Below the pieces are notes generated by a model. That model searched no databases, was not told where the DNA came from, and saw only the letters and a program-made list of their open reading frames with translations. A program made the position numbers and the translations under genes. Positions 1-11,479 of a stretch of DNA of 64,000 nt are shown in pieces (the first letter of the stretch is position 1; each line of letters starts with the position of its first letter). The stretch spans positions 449,117-513,116 of the forward strand of contig NW_003314268.1 of NCBI RefSeq assembly GCF_000143415.4, given 5' to 3'. Source of the DNA: Selaginella moellendorffii (taxonomy: Eukaryota > Streptophyta > Lycopodiopsida > Selaginellales > Selaginellaceae).

Positions 1-5
1 TCCAG

Positions 6-770
6 GTGAACAATGCGGGGCTGCTGCTGGATCCTGTTCATCACAACCTCGAGGAAGCAAAACCCGTGCTGGAAGTCAATTACTATGGCACCAAACGCTT
101 CATAAAGGAGATGCTCCCACTCATGAGAGAATCCGACCATGGGCCTCGCATTGTCAACCTTAGCACGCTTGGATCACGCCTAGACGTATGCAAAACTCCT
201 CCCCAGAGTTCTCTTGTTCCATTTCCCTTTTTCCTTGTTCACGTCTATACGTTCCCAACACAATTGCCTCTCTGGTGATGCTAGATCCTCGGCAACGAAT
301 GGAAGGACAAGCTCTCCGACGTGGAAAACCTGAGCGAGGAGCTCATCGACGACTTTGTGAGCGCATATCTGCGTGATGTCGAGGAAGGCAAGCAATTCGG
401 CAAAGGGTGGCCGGAGATGTATGCAAGAACCGATTACTGCGTCGCCAAGATGGCCCTGAATGCGTACACGCGGCTTGTGGCCCGAGAGACGGCAGCCCAG
501 GGCAGAAAGTTCGGAATCAACTGCACCTCTCCGGGGCACACAAGTTGCGTTATGTCAGGCCACACGGGGCATTCTCCGTCCGAGGGTGCACTCACTGCAG
601 TGTGGCTGGCACTGGAGCCACCGCCGCCCAGCTCGGGTGGCTACTTTGTGGATCGCAAGAGCGTGGGATTTGTGGAGATTCCACTCCTCTACCACGGCAA
701 GCTCATCTATGATCCCGAGGGCATCAAGAAGCACCTCCTGGATAACGCAAATTACACGCACCACAAGTGA
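6..770 (+). CDS. Short-chain dehydrogenase/reductase, 5' part outside the window
   Basis: Classical NAD(P)-dependent short-chain dehydrogenase, closest in style to plant carbonyl reductase / neomenthol dehydrogenase-like enzymes. The window opens at a splice acceptor, so the Rossmann TGxxxGxG region is missing. Exons are 6-185 and 285-770, joined by a 99-nt GT-AG intron in phase 0. Visible landmarks are NNAG at the start of the first exon, the IVNLST strand carrying the catalytic serine, and the active-site YxxxK as YCVAK in the second exon. The protein ends NANYTHHK before TGA. Substrate cannot be told from the sequence. The family assignment is firm, the exact enzyme is not. Confidence 0.88.
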
Positions 771-2018
771 AAGTTCAGCAGAATTCATTGTCTATCTGGA
801 TGCAAGGTGTGTACAATATGCAAGAAATGTAAATTTGTGGGGTGGTCAATGTTTAGTGTGGTTAATGAAACGAGTTTAAAACATCCCTCGAGAAAGGAAT
901 GGTTGGTAGCGCGTTGCCTTGAATGACTTACGTACATATGGGACATATGTTGGTGGAAATTTTTTGTGTATGGTGGGTGTCACATTGTACATACGCTGTA
1001 TGTGGTCTTGGGCAAACGAGTACAAGCATTAGAGGATTGGTGATGTTAGTATCGAACTACAGATGGGACCAACAAAAGTTAAGAAAAGCAGCAAACTTCT
1101 TTTGCGCAAAAGAAATAAAGCTCTTACGCTCTTTCAAGAAAAAGATTATATGCTCAAGAAAAACGTGGGAGAAATGGAGGAGAAGCACCGCTGAGCATGG
1201 CTGTGCAAATCGACGCGAACGCATGGCTCATCCGGCGTCTATCTATCAACACTTTGCCTTGTTCCCACGGTGAAGAGAAAAAACAACAGAGAGCGCCTGG
1301 TTTCTAGATTCCCCTCGAAGATCTACTCTGACAACTGGTTTTCCAGATTGATCTACTCTGACACCAACGTATCGGACAGCTTTAACACCTGGTTTCCCAT
1401 CGAATCGATTGCTCAGGCGACGTCTTCATTGGATGGTTTTCATTGGATGGTAACATGTTGTGCGATATTTCGCGGGCGAGAGAGGACACACGGTGCGCGT
1501 TTGGAGGCGACGAACGAATGGAAGAGCTATTGCCGACAAAAAGAGTCTAGGTACTTGGTATAATTTAAATATATACTTAAAATTGATCATTGATTAGAAT
1601 GTAGAATCAAGGACCTTGACTATAACATTGATGTTCAAAGCTACACCCAAAGTATTTGAATGTTTATTTTGTGGGCCTTCTTCTTGTAAACATGCTTCTG
1701 AAAGCATCAGTGGGACGTGATTTAAATGAAGCCACAAATCTAATGCTAAAAAAATCAGTTTTTGATAAGACTATAGGCAAACAAGGCTCAAGTTCCACTA
1801 CACTCCTAAACCATCCCAATGCCAACCTGGCAATCTTCCTCTTGGAGATTACTAAACACTGTATCACTGCACAGATCTATATGCTCCAAAAGATAAATGC
1901 CTTTCATCACTTATCTAAATAGCCACTAGTTTTGGGTTTTAGTAAAAATAAAAGTGTTACAAAAAGAACAAAAATCTTTCTTCTTTCTTCCTCTTTTTTT
2001 TTTTTCCTTTTGAAATGG
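771..2018. other. Intergenic stretch without a recognised gene
   Basis: About 1.25 kb between the SDR stop and the CCT7 stop. Only short open frames occur, on both strands, and none has a recognisable domain or consistent splice sites. The part near 1560-1640 is AT-rich. Nothing supportable beyond the 3' flanks of the two genes. Confidence 0.5.
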
Positions 2019-4526
2019 TCACCTCCGCCTCATTCCCCTTCCTCGGCCCCTGCCCATCATTCCTCCCATTCCTCGCCCTCGTCCGGCCATTGCATTAGCG
2101 GCTGCTTCACCCTGGGCACTCTCCGACTGCACACATTCAAGTTTAGCCTCTTTCAACTCTCGAGCGCTCGAATTTTTTACCTTTGGATTCCGGATTGTCT
2201 CATCGACGCTCAGAACCAGTGCTGCAGCTTCTGCCGCAGCGGTAATCGCATTGATCTGCGAATATGTAACAGTGGTGTTATCATTGGCTGAAAAACCAAA
2301 CAAAGAACAGTGCTTGTTATACCTTCACCACTGCAGGCTCCCACACGAAGTTAGCGTATGTGTCTGTTATACCACCGGTGTTAATGTCTACACCATACAA
2401 GGCACCTTCTCCTGTAAGCCGCACAAGAAATCGCCATGAGAAGAGAACCGAAGAGAAAAAAAAAAGGAGAACCGAGAACCTGACGGGAGAGCATGCTTCT
2501 GTCTGAGCTTGTTGAGAACATCTGTGGCATCAAATCCTGCGTTGTCGCACAGTTGCCGTGGGATCACCTGAAAAGCCCAGTGAGGATGTGGTACAACGTA
2601 AAAGTAAAACGCCTTACCTCTAGTGCCTTGGCAAACGCGTTTATGAAAAGCTGAGCTTTTCCAGGGATTGTCCGTGCATGCTGTCGCAAGTATCGACTTA
2701 TTTCCATCTAAAACAATAAGAACACCGATGACGAAATGAAGGGAAAAAAAAAGGCCTCCAAGACTTACATCTATAGCGCCCCCTCCGGCAACAACCGTGG
2801 AGTTTTTTAGAGCTCTACGAACGATCATAATGGCATCGTGAAGGCTACGCTCTGCTTCATCGATAAACTGATGCCGCAAGTAAAAGATAGAAGCTTTCGT
2901 GAAACAAGAAAAATCAAAGACGGAAACGAACGCACCTGATCCGCCCCGCCACGGAGAACAATTGTTGCAGTCTCACCGGTAGGACATCCCGTAAAAATAT
3001 TAAACCTCTCATTTCCAACTTGCTTCTCTTCAAATCTTTCGCACGATCCAAGAACCTACAGATTTACACCTTGTGAGTTAATCAGACCAAATATTACAGT
3101 CGCGCATACGTCAGGAATGAGATTGTTGACGGAAGTCTGCACAGCCCCTCCAGTCGCGCGGGCCACACGTTGTAAATCCTCTTCTACAACACGCCCAGCG
3201 CAAAAGATATCTCGATCTGCAAAGTACTGAAGCGAGCATGTGAGATAAATAAAAAGAAACACAAAGATAAAGAGATAGTACCTGAGTAGCCAGATCACCA
3301 ATAGCCAAACGGGACAAGACCACTTTGGCACCACTTTTGACGCATTTGTCCAGTTTGTCATAAATGATGTTCCATTCCGCATCCACAATGGACTGATACT
3401 GAGAGGGATCCGAGAGCCTACATTGTCGTTCAAACATGACGAGATTCAGTCAGTGGTAATTGAAATACCTGATTTCAGCGTTCTCCTTTTCCGATTTTAG
3501 CTCTAACTCAATGTTTAAAAGCAAAATACTCGGGTTGTCAAACTTCTTTGGTTGCTGCTCAAAACCAGCGTACGAGAATGTTTTCTTAAACGCAACTCCA
3601 TTAACCAAGAAAGAGTCGCGCATTGTTCCTCCGGGTACCTACAGTACAAAACACTTGAGTCACCTCAACATCATAAATGCAAGAGATTTCTTACTTTCTT
3701 CACGCCAATCATCTTCAATCCTCTGTCCTCTCCCATGTCCGTCACGGCCTCCACGACCATCTTCGCAAAAAACTCCTTCTCCCCACCCACGAGCTTCGAG
3801 CTTAGCGTAGTCGAGGCACATTTCTCGAGGAGCGACTTCTTCTCTTCGATGCTTTTCCCCTCTATGCTGACTGCTATTTCTTTGATCTTCTGGACAGCCT
3901 ATAGCACAAACAAAAAGACTTAACTCCAACTTGTTGCTACAAGGTTACCAAGTCAGCAGCGGTCCTGAAGCTCCGGATTATAAGCTGGGGATGGACATTC
4001 TCCTCGACAAAAGGCTTTGCTTCTCGCAAGAGCTCACCAGCCAGAACAACAACGGTAGTCGTGCCATCCCCCACCTGTGGAAAAAAAAAAACGTTTTTTG
4101 GAACTTTCATTTAGGAAATGGAAGTGTGAGAACCTCTGCGTCTTGCGACTTTGCAATGTCGACAAGAACTTTGGCGCCGGGATGAACTACGTCCAAGAGC
4201 TTCATGATCGTGGCTCCATCGTTGGAAATGGTAGTCCCCTTGTCGTCGTGGATGAGCTTGTCCATTCCTCGAGGACCCAAAGTGGTCCTCACCACATCCA
4301 CCACAGCGATACACGCATTGATATTGCTGATGAGCTGCGGCTTCCCTTGCGATGTGTCGGTGCCTTCTTTGAGGAGAATAATCGATGGTTGCTGCCAAGA
4401 ACACGATCAGATGAAACTTGATGGATCGATGGCGCCGCGCGCGCCGCGCGCTCGAGATCGAGCTCGAAAGAGAGAGAGAAGAAGAAGAAGAACCAGCGAG
4501 AGGGAGCTTACCAGCATCGCCGCCAT
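2019..4526 (-). CDS. CCT7: T-complex protein 1 subunit eta (cytosolic chaperonin CCT7)
   Basis: One of the eight subunits of the cytosolic group II chaperonin TRiC/CCT, which folds actin, tubulin and other proteins using ATP. The start is ATG at 4524-4526: a 15-nt first exon (MAAML) splices to [12 protein letters not shown], matching the eta-subunit start. Family motifs read in order are [25 protein letters not shown] (nucleotide binding) and, toward the C-terminus, GGGAID. The C-terminus is a Gly/Arg/Met-rich tail ending MRRR, also typical of eta. Several introns of about 50-90 nt interrupt it. It is divergent from ARP4, with 88 bp between the two start codons, so the two promoters must overlap. 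Length is about 550 aa, normal for the family. Confidence 0.96.
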
Positions 4527-4576
4527 CGCTCTCGCCTTCTTTCCAGCAAGAACCCTGCCCTAAACGGCTATCGAGG

Positions 4577-4584
4577 TTTTAGGG
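4577..4584 (+). promoter_or_regulatory. Telo-box-like element in the CCT7/ARP4 divergent promoter
   Basis: TTTTAGGG lies in the 88-bp space between the two start codons. Telo-boxes (AAACCCTA and its complement) are common near transcription starts of plant housekeeping genes. Function here is inferred from motif and position only. Confidence 0.45.
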
Positions 4585-4614
4585 CTTTTTGGGCTCTAGG
4601 GCGAAAGGGAAGCG

Positions 4615-6946
4615 ATGTATGGCGGAGGTGAGCTCGCTCTGTGCGCGGCAATGCTGGATCGTGACCATTCTCGTGTGATTAGACGAGGTATCCGCCATTG
4701 TCGTGGATCTGGGATCGCATTCTTGCAAGGCGGGATACGCTGGAGAGGACGCTCCCAAAGCTGTTTTTCCATCGGTAAGAAGAGATTTTTTGCTAGAATC
4801 TTATCATATTTCTTCTTCGTGCGAATTTCTTCCAGGCTGTAGGATCTGTGGGAGAAAAACCGAGCAGTACGTACTATGTGGGAAATCAAGCAATACAGTT
4901 TAGACGCGATTTCATGGAGGTATTTTTCTGTCATTCTTCCTGTTTTTAATTGAAGCTTTGCTCTGTGACAGGTTTCTCCGGCATTGAAAGATGGTCTCGT
5001 CGCAGATTGGGACATAGTTGAGAGCATCTGGGATCACGCTTTCAAGTCTTTACTTCATCTTTTCTCAGGAATGGCTGAAGTAACGTTTTTTTCCTTTTCC
5101 TTTTTCCAGGGAACGGCTGCTGATAGATCCCAAAGAGCATCCAATGCTACTTGCCGAGGCATCTTTTAATCCTCAACAGCATAGAGAAAAGTAAGCTGTT
5201 TCTCAACTTAAACTTTCATGTCATACTCTTCGTGATGCAGGACTGTGGAGCTGATGTTTGAAAAATATGGTGTGCCTGCGGTCTTCCTTGCGAAGAATGC
5301 TGTAAGTGTGGTTTCTATTCCTTTTAGTCTTCTTCATTTATCATTCCAATCTCGTGTGATTGTCTTTCTCTCTCTTTTTTCTCAGGTTCTCACTTCGTTC
5401 GCATCTGGACGAGCGACGTCGCTTGTTGCTGACTGGTAATTTATTTTCTTGCTGGAAAAGCTATTCATGGTGTTGAACGATTGCAGCGGTGGCGGTTCTA
5501 CTACTGTTGCTGCTGTACATGATGGCTATGTTCTGCACAAGGTTGAGTTTGCCGATCTTTAACTTGTTTGTATTAATTCATGCCGATGGATTCTAGGCTG
5601 TTCTCCGGTCCCCAATTGGCGGGGAAGTCCTCACAGATTGCCTCTTGAAGATTTTGGAATCGAAGAATGTCAATGTAAGTCTTGGCTTCGGTTCTGTATT
5701 CATTTGGTAGTTACTGGCTAGTTTTTTTGCAGATCAGGCCAAGGTATTCGTTCAAAAAAAAAGAACCTGTGAACGGGGAGTTCGAAGTAAGTGTTTTTCT
5801 TAAACGCGCAACGCAAATGACAGTACGTTTTGTATGCTTTTTCTTTCAGATTGTGAATCTCGACTTTCCCAACACTACCGACAGCTATCGTAGGTACATG
5901 CAGGTACTCGCTGTCGTTGGAAGTTAGAAGATGCTGACCTTTGCTCTATCAGAGAGTGATTGCCGCGGATATCAAAGAAACCGTTTGCCGGGTCCCGGAT
6001 GGCATCTTCGATGGTAAACTGGATTTTTGTTTTCACCTTCTTCCCATATGAGCGTTATTCTTTGTGTCTGCAGAACACTCGTATGCCAACATTCCTACAA
6101 CTCCGTATGAGCTTCCCGATGGCCAGTATGTTAGTCTTCTTATCTCGATACTCTGATGGAACTTTGAACTCACTGCAGTACGATTGAAGTTGGCGCTGAA
6201 CGATTCAAGGTTCCGGACCTTATGTTCAATCCTGCCTTGATACAGGTAAACTTTGCTGTCCGTTTTCCAGGCTTTTCAACTCTTGTTTTTCGGAGCAGAC
6301 AATACCTGGGATGGAGAAATATGGTGTCGATACGGGGCTCACCTTACGCGGACTACCACAGATGGTAAAAGAATTTATTCTATTTTCCCTTCGAGCTATG
6401 GTTCCTTTTTCTCGCCAGGTTAGCGACTGCATAGGAAAATGCGATGTTGATATCCGGAGAGAGCTCTTCAGCACTATTTTGGTAGGAGAAATTGAGTTTT
6501 CGCAAATCTTAATTCTTATGAACTTTGCTCTGTGCAGCTCGCCGGCGGAACCGCATCAATGCAGCAATTGAAAGAGCGTTTAGAAAAGGACTTGGTTGAG
6601 GTTTGCTTGACTCAAATTCTCTCTGGGAGTTGCACACACAAATTTATTCCAGGAAGCACCACAAGCAGCTCGCGTCAAGGTTCTTGCAAGTGGGAACACA
6701 ATCGAGAGACGCTTCAGGTAACAGAAACATTTTGAACACTTCTCCTCACCCATAAATGTGCGGTTTCCTTTCAGCGTATGGATTGGTGGAAGTATTCTCG
6801 CTTCTTTGGGATCGTTCCAACAGATGTGGTTCTCTAAAGCAGAGTAAGATTTCATTCTTTCCCTCGTTCGGGTCTCTGAGCTTTTCTCAAACAAGCGCAG
6901 GTACGAAGAACACGGGCCATCGTATGTCCAAAGAAAATGTCCTTAG
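4615..6946 (+). CDS. ARP4: Actin-related protein 4
   Basis: Nuclear actin-related protein, a shared subunit of SWR1/INO80, SWI/SNF and NuA4-type chromatin complexes. The start is at 4615: a 13-nt exon (4615-4627) splices to 4683, giving [18 protein letters not shown]. Actin-fold signatures are visible: [14 protein letters not shown] (phosphate loop region), VADCGGGSTTV, and [12 protein letters not shown] near the C-terminus. The end is QRKCP then TAG at 6944-6946, the typical plant ARP4 ending. The gene has many small exons and introns of about 50-80 nt. Its 3' end converges on the PPR gene, 72 bp away. The full reading frame of about 440 aa can be joined without a frameshift. Confidence 0.96.
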
Positions 6947-7018
6947 AAATCAGAAAAGTATGACTAATTTGTAATTATAAAGTTGAGAAACTGAAACTGA
7001 TATAGAATTTTCGAAGTG

Positions 7019-8989
7019 TTACACAACTATAGTACCGGAGAGCAACAGATATGGTGCACTTTGGTTGGGTATCAAGTTCTGGAGCTCTCGAGATGCAAGC
7101 CTAGCAAAATCTTGATCCTTGTTGATCTTACTTGATGCCAGGAGTGAGATCCATGCAATCGAGTCTGGCAAAAAGGGCATATGCTTGATCAAATCCTCGC
7201 AAAGTTCCATTTGTCCCGCTCGACCCAACACGTCCACCATGCAGCTAAAGTGCTGCTTGCTGGGAGCAATGCTGTAATCACCCTGCATTTCTACAAAACA
7301 CTCGCGCCCAAGACCAAGAAGCCCAACGTGGTTGCATCCGCTCAAGATGCCCAGAAAGGTCATGTCGGTGGGCATTAGGCCTTGCAAACAAAGGTGGCAG
7401 AGAATCCGTATCGCATCACCAAAGTTCCCCGAGTGAGCATGCATGGAAATCATAATGTCCGCCGTAGTTGGGCTATGAAACGGCATAACCATGAAAGAGA
7501 ACTTTGCTTTCTCCAGATGCCCAGACTGGGCATACGTGCCAAGCATGCAGTTCCACGCCAGTGATGCCCTCTCACGCATCAGATCGAAGATTTCCTTCGC
7601 TTCTACTACTTTTCCATTGCACCCAAACATTGCGATCATGCTTGTCCACGACACGGCATTGTGTCCAGGCATCAAAGTGTATGCTTTGATCCCTTCTTTG
7701 AAGCTTTGGTTCTGTCCATAGCCGGAGAGAATCGCATTCCAAGACACAACATCTCTTTCGGGCATTGTATCAAACAACTGCGCTGCCGATTCTAGGAGAT
7801 GGTTTTGGAAATACGCAGTTAAAATTGCGTTTAGTGTCACAAGGCTCCATGCAGGCATCCGATCGAACGTCACCTTTGCATCGCAAACAATGTAGTTCAG
7901 GACGTATGAATTGCACATTGCAGTCCAGGATATCACGTCGCGTTGGGTCATATGATCAAAGATTTCCTTGGAATCCCTGAGATGCCCGTTTTGGGCATAC
8001 GCCAAGATCATAGTTGTCTTGCACACATTGTCCTGATGACCCTGCATTGTTTCAAAAGTCTTTTTCACTTCTTCTAGCTCATTGTTGTCGGCATATACCT
8101 GCAGCATAATGGTCCAAGCCACACTGCTCCTTTCCGGCATCTTTGCAAAGATAAGCTTGCTTTTGTCATGGTATCCTCCACGGGCATATGCTTCGAAAAG
8201 CGTGTTCCAGGAGATGGCATCTCGCTCAGGCATGTCATCAAAAAGTACTTTGACTGTGTCGATATGAGAAGATCTCTGAGCATATGAGGATATCAAAGTA
8301 TTCCAGAGGATCGAGTTGTGCTCGGGCATAGCCTGAAAGATTTCTAAAGTCTCGTCATGAAACCTTCCCTGGGCATATGCATGAAACATCACACTCCATG
8401 AAAGGAGTGTCCTCTGAGGCATCAAGAAAAACAGGAACCTCACTGACATGACGGATCCCTCTAACGCAAATCCTTTCAACAAGGCGTTCCATGATATTAC
8501 ATCTCTCTCTTTCATAGATAGAAAAAGTTCTTTAGCTTGAAACAAATACCCTTCTTCGGCAAATGCTGTGATCATAGTGTTCCAAGTCGAGACATTCCAA
8601 GAAGGCATTTTCGCGAAGACCTTGCTAGCATTTGGCAATTTCGAGTTGATATTGTAAGCAGAAATCATTGAGTTCCAGGAGATAACATCTTTGTTCTTCG
8701 TCAAGTGAAACATCTCCTCTGCCGTAGCAATATACCCGTTCTGGGCATACGCATTCGTCATAGTGTTCCACGCTTGTAAGTTCGGATCATGGATGGAATC
8801 AAACACCGTACGTGCCTCGTCGACGCGGCCGCACCTCCCGTACAGAAGAACGAGCTGGCTCGCCAGGCCCTTGTGGTCTCTGTACTCGCTTTGCGAGATC
8901 CACTCGTGAATACTTTTGCCGGTCGATAAGTCTCTCAAATCGCAACACCGTTTTAGACACGCTCGGAGCTCGCTCAACAGTGCCACCAT
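7019..8989 (-). CDS. Intronless PPR protein made almost wholly of 31-residue S-type motifs
   Basis: Pentatricopeptide repeat protein of 656 aa, single exon. PPR proteins bind organellar RNA, one base per motif, for editing, splicing or stability. After an N-terminal part with GKSIHEW it carries about 14 consecutive motifs of 31 residues of the pattern SWN.MI.AYAQNG....A..IF..MPERDVI, followed by longer motifs and a short E-like end (SAPYLLLS). No DYW domain is present. The usual P-L-S alternation is missing in the middle. Organelle targeting is expected for the family, but the N-terminus (MVALLSELRACLKRC) is not a clear transit peptide. The start could lie elsewhere only if an upstream exon exists; none was seen. 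Confidence 0.92.
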   Translation of the reverse strand: MVALLSELRACLKRCCDLRDLSTGKSIHEWISQSEYRDHKGLASQLVLLYGRCGRVDEARTVFDSIHDPNLQAWNTMTNAYAQNGYIATAEEMFHLTKNKDVISWNSMISAYNINSKLPNASKVFAKMPSWNVSTWNTMITAFAEEGYLFQAKELFLSMKERDVISWNALLKGFALEGSVMSVRFLFFLMPQRTLLSWSVMFHAYAQGRFHDETLEIFQAMPEHNSILWNTLISSYAQRSSHIDTVKVLFDDMPERDAISWNTLFEAYARGGYHDKSKLIFAKMPERSSVAWTIMLQVYADNNELEEVKKTFETMQGHQDNVCKTTMILAYAQNGHLRDSKEIFDHMTQRDVISWTAMCNSYVLNYIVCDAKVTFDRMPAWSLVTLNAILTAYFQNHLLESAAQLFDTMPERDVVSWNAILSGYGQNQSFKEGIKAYTLMPGHNAVSWTSMIAMFGCNGKVVEAKEIFDLMRERASLAWNCMLGTYAQSGHLEKAKFSFMVMPFHSPTTADIMISMHAHSGNFGDAIRILCHLCLQGLMPTDMTFLGILSGCNHVGLLGLGRECFVEMQGDYSIAPSKQHFSCMVDVLGRAGQMELCEDLIKHMPFLPDSIAWISLLASSKINKDQDFARLASRELQNLIPNQSAPYLLLSGTIVV

Positions 8990-9553
8990 TGGAGAGACTC
9001 ATCGTATAGACTCCTCAAAGAAGAACACCAATCTATAAGAGATCCAAGTTCTCAAAATACTTCGTGGAGGATCACCCAAGATTGCCAGAATTTTTGAGCT
9101 ATTTGAGCTATAGCATCTATCACGATATACTATAGCTAAACTGTCACTGGCAATCTAGCTACCAAACAGAGGGTGGAGTGTCTTTATCCTCCTTGGCGCG
9201 ATTCGAACCCCAGACCTCTTTAGCAGTGTCGGTTGAGGCCGTCCACGTGTTACATCCATCGGTGGTTTGCGTCAATCGCGAGATTATCGAAGCCCGAGGA
9301 GGAGCGCACGAAGACGCTCCGCGCCCTAGCTGCGATCCTTGATCTGGCGCTTCAATCCACACTGGTAAGCAAGCTCTAGATCCGCCGCGGCTTTGCTTGG
9401 CATCTCGCGGTGCCCGGTGTTTTCCCACGCATTCTCTTCTCTTTTCTTGAGATTTCGTGGAATGCGGGCAGTATTTCGAGCTCTAGCGCCCAGATCTCCG
9501 CCATTTCCTTTCCTTGTGTGAATTCTCACAGCGCTTGATCAGGTAGCGAGATC
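8990..9553. other. Intergenic region between PPR gene and DUF1218 gene
   Basis: It holds the upstream region of the PPR gene (leftward) and of the DUF1218 gene (rightward). A possible tRNA-derived repeat lies at about 9100-9270. The rest contains only short, unsupported frames. Confidence 0.5.
9100..9270 (-). repeat. Possible tRNA-derived SINE-like fragment
   Basis: On the minus strand GGGGTTCGAATC fits an RNA polymerase III B box. About 40 nt upstream TAACACGTGG resembles a weak A box. No tRNA cloverleaf can be drawn and no poly-A tail or target-site duplication was identified, so this is tentative. Confidence 0.25.
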
Positions 9554-10424
9554 ATGGGCTCCGCTTATGGCGCCTCGTATTTTGTGATCTTGGCGACGCT
9601 GGTGTTTGACATCATTGCTTTTGGGCTGGCGATTGGAGCGGAGTCGCGGAGAAATCACGTAAGTTCTTTCTCTTCCAGATTTTATTTGGCTTTTAACGTT
9701 CCTTTCTTTGTGTGTGGTACCACGACCAGGTCACGATTGAGACGGACGTGAGTGATTCCTATACTACTTGCCGGTACAGCAAGGACATTGCCACTGGTCT
9801 CGGCATTGGAGCGTTCCTGTTCTTGCTCTTGGGTCAGCTTATCATCACTGGTGTCACTCGCTGCCTGTGTTGCTCCTCGCCACTTCGTCCTGGGGGATCC
9901 AGAGTTGCCGCGGTCGTGTTCTTCATCCTTTCCTGGTAAGCCCATCTCTCTTGATTCATCTCAGTTCTTCGACCATCAATCCCGTTCCACCAATCCAAAA
10001 CCATCGAACCATTTTCTTCCCATGTATCTCCACAGTCCAACTTCTTCACTTTCTGTATGGTTTGATGTTTCCTTCGTATCATTTATCACTCCATAGACTT
10101 GGCAGCTGGGAAAGTTCTGATTTTTCTTTTCCCCGTGATCTTTCCAGGTTCACTTTCGTGGTCGCCGAGCTCTGCCTCTTGGCCGGATCGACACGAGCAG
10201 CGTACCGCACGCGCTCTCGCGGCTACCAGGGCGCGTTCGATCTAGACTGCAAGACGCTGAGGAAGGGAGTCTTCTCCGCCGGCGCCGCTTTCACCTTCTT
10301 CACGCTGCTCCTGAGCGAAGGCTACTACTTGTGCTTCGTCAAATCCCAGGAAAACGCATGGCAGACTTACAACACTGGCGGCGGCCCGGGCGTGGGCATG
10401 ACGCCATATCCAAGACCATACTAA
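9554..10424 (+). CDS. DUF1218 family four-pass membrane protein
   Basis: Plant-specific DUF1218 membrane protein of 195 aa. The family includes proteins linked to vein patterning and secondary wall formation, but no biochemical activity is established. Exons are 9554-9658, 9730-9935 and 10148-10424, with clean GT-AG introns. It has a hydrophobic N-terminus (YFVILATLVFDIIAFGLAIG), then CRYSKDIATGLGIGAFLFLL, AAVVFFILSW / FTFVVAELCLLAG across the second intron, and a last segment near FFTLLLSEGYYLCF. Conserved cysteines occur in the CRYS and RCLCC positions. The C-terminus is Gly/Pro-rich. Part of its last exon and 3' UTR is repeated at about 12,480 as the edge of a tandem duplication. Confidence 0.88.
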
Positions 10425-10621
10425 AAGAAGAAGAAGATGGATGATTTTCCATTCCAGTGGAAAGACGAGGGGCATTTTGCTAGCTCGTATAGAGATATAG
10501 TCCTTTAATCAATCATTGGTTTGCACCTTAATATCAGTATCAATACTGTTATTTCTAGAAACCATATCAAATGTTTTCGGCCTTTGGATTTTTCTCAAAT
10601 TTTTCTGAAGAGCTTCTCGCC

Positions 10622-11176
10622 TCAAGGAACCAAGATGCCTTTGACGAGGTATACACTTGCGAGCAAGAACGAGACGAGAATCCTGTAAGTTCCAGTGGTG
10701 GAGTAGAGAAGGCAGAGTAGCTTGTCGATCACTTCCTGGAGGCATGATGAGAAACCGGGTGGCAGCGTTGGAGTGCTCCCAAAGTTTGCGAACAGCAAAT
10801 CATCGAGGAGGGCTATGATGCCGCGCAGGACGTCGATGAGACTTGGAGGACTGCCCGTGGTGCCCAAGCCAGCGTAGTCGATGAGTGGAGACAAGAAGCC
10901 TGAAGCTTGCGGGTATGTCTTGTTGCAATACTGGAGCTTTTGCTGGATCGTGATGAAGTCTTTGGTGATGTTACCAGCTGCAAGCACAGCAAGAGAAAGA
11001 TCGATTAGAACCACAGTTTCCTTGAGATCAAATTACGATCAAGCTACTAACAAGTATAGATAACAAGTATAGATATTAAGATCAAGCTACTAACAAGTAT
11101 AACTGTCTGCCGTGCAGCTTGAAACCAGAGAGATCATGACCAACATTGCTAACACGGATGGTAGATTGGAGGCCAT
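10622..11176 (-). CDS. Small secreted protein of unknown family, copy 1
   Basis: Two exons, 11104-11176 and 10622-10977, encode 142 aa. The first exon is a signal peptide (MASNLPSVLAMLVMISLVSS then CTA). The mature part starts near DTGNITKDF and contains NKTYPQ, GTTGSPPSLI, STPTLPPGFSS and CLQEVIDKLL. The C-terminus is hydrophobic (ILVSFLLASVYLV then KGILVP), which may be a membrane tail or GPI-attachment signal. There are potential N-glycosylation sites at NIT and NKT. It is not recognised as a known family. An almost identical paralogue lies 2 kb downstream on the same strand; both keep identical exon lengths, which suggests both are under selection or a recent duplication. Confidence 0.75.
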
Positions 11177-11371
11177 TTTTTTTGATGAATAATCACTAAG
11201 CACTGTAAAATCTCACTAAGCACTACAACTGCAAAGACAATCAGTGCGGTTTTATTAGGAGGAAGTGTACAAAAAGTCCAGGGAGGTACCGCTTACCGAC
11301 CTTACCAAAACCAGATGCAAATCAAATAATTCACTCCTTGATCTCAACGCGTTCCGAATAGCTTTACCAAA

Positions 11372-11465
11372 ACCCGCTAGGATTTTTGAGTTGGTCGTCA
11401 CGGTGGAGAGTCCCAGCGCCAAATTCTGCCGTCTTCACAGCAGTACCGGAAAAGAAAAAGCAGAG
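11372..11465 (-). pseudogene. FIE terminal-exon fragment
   Basis: Near copy of the last FIE exon at 13,440-13,520, with the CEDG and WRWDS coding region altered. It stands without any upstream FIE exon, so it is a relic of the segmental duplication. Confidence 0.75.
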
Positions 11466-11479
11466 AAACCATCAAGCAA

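Noticed and set aside
1656-1922. 88-aa frame on the plus strand with an antisense partner
   Set aside because: No domain, no splice context and no similarity recognised in either direction.
9159-9270. tRNA gene suggested by a B-box-like GGTTCGAATC
   Set aside because: No acceptor stem, D arm or anticodon arm can be formed; at best a SINE relic, listed with low confidence.
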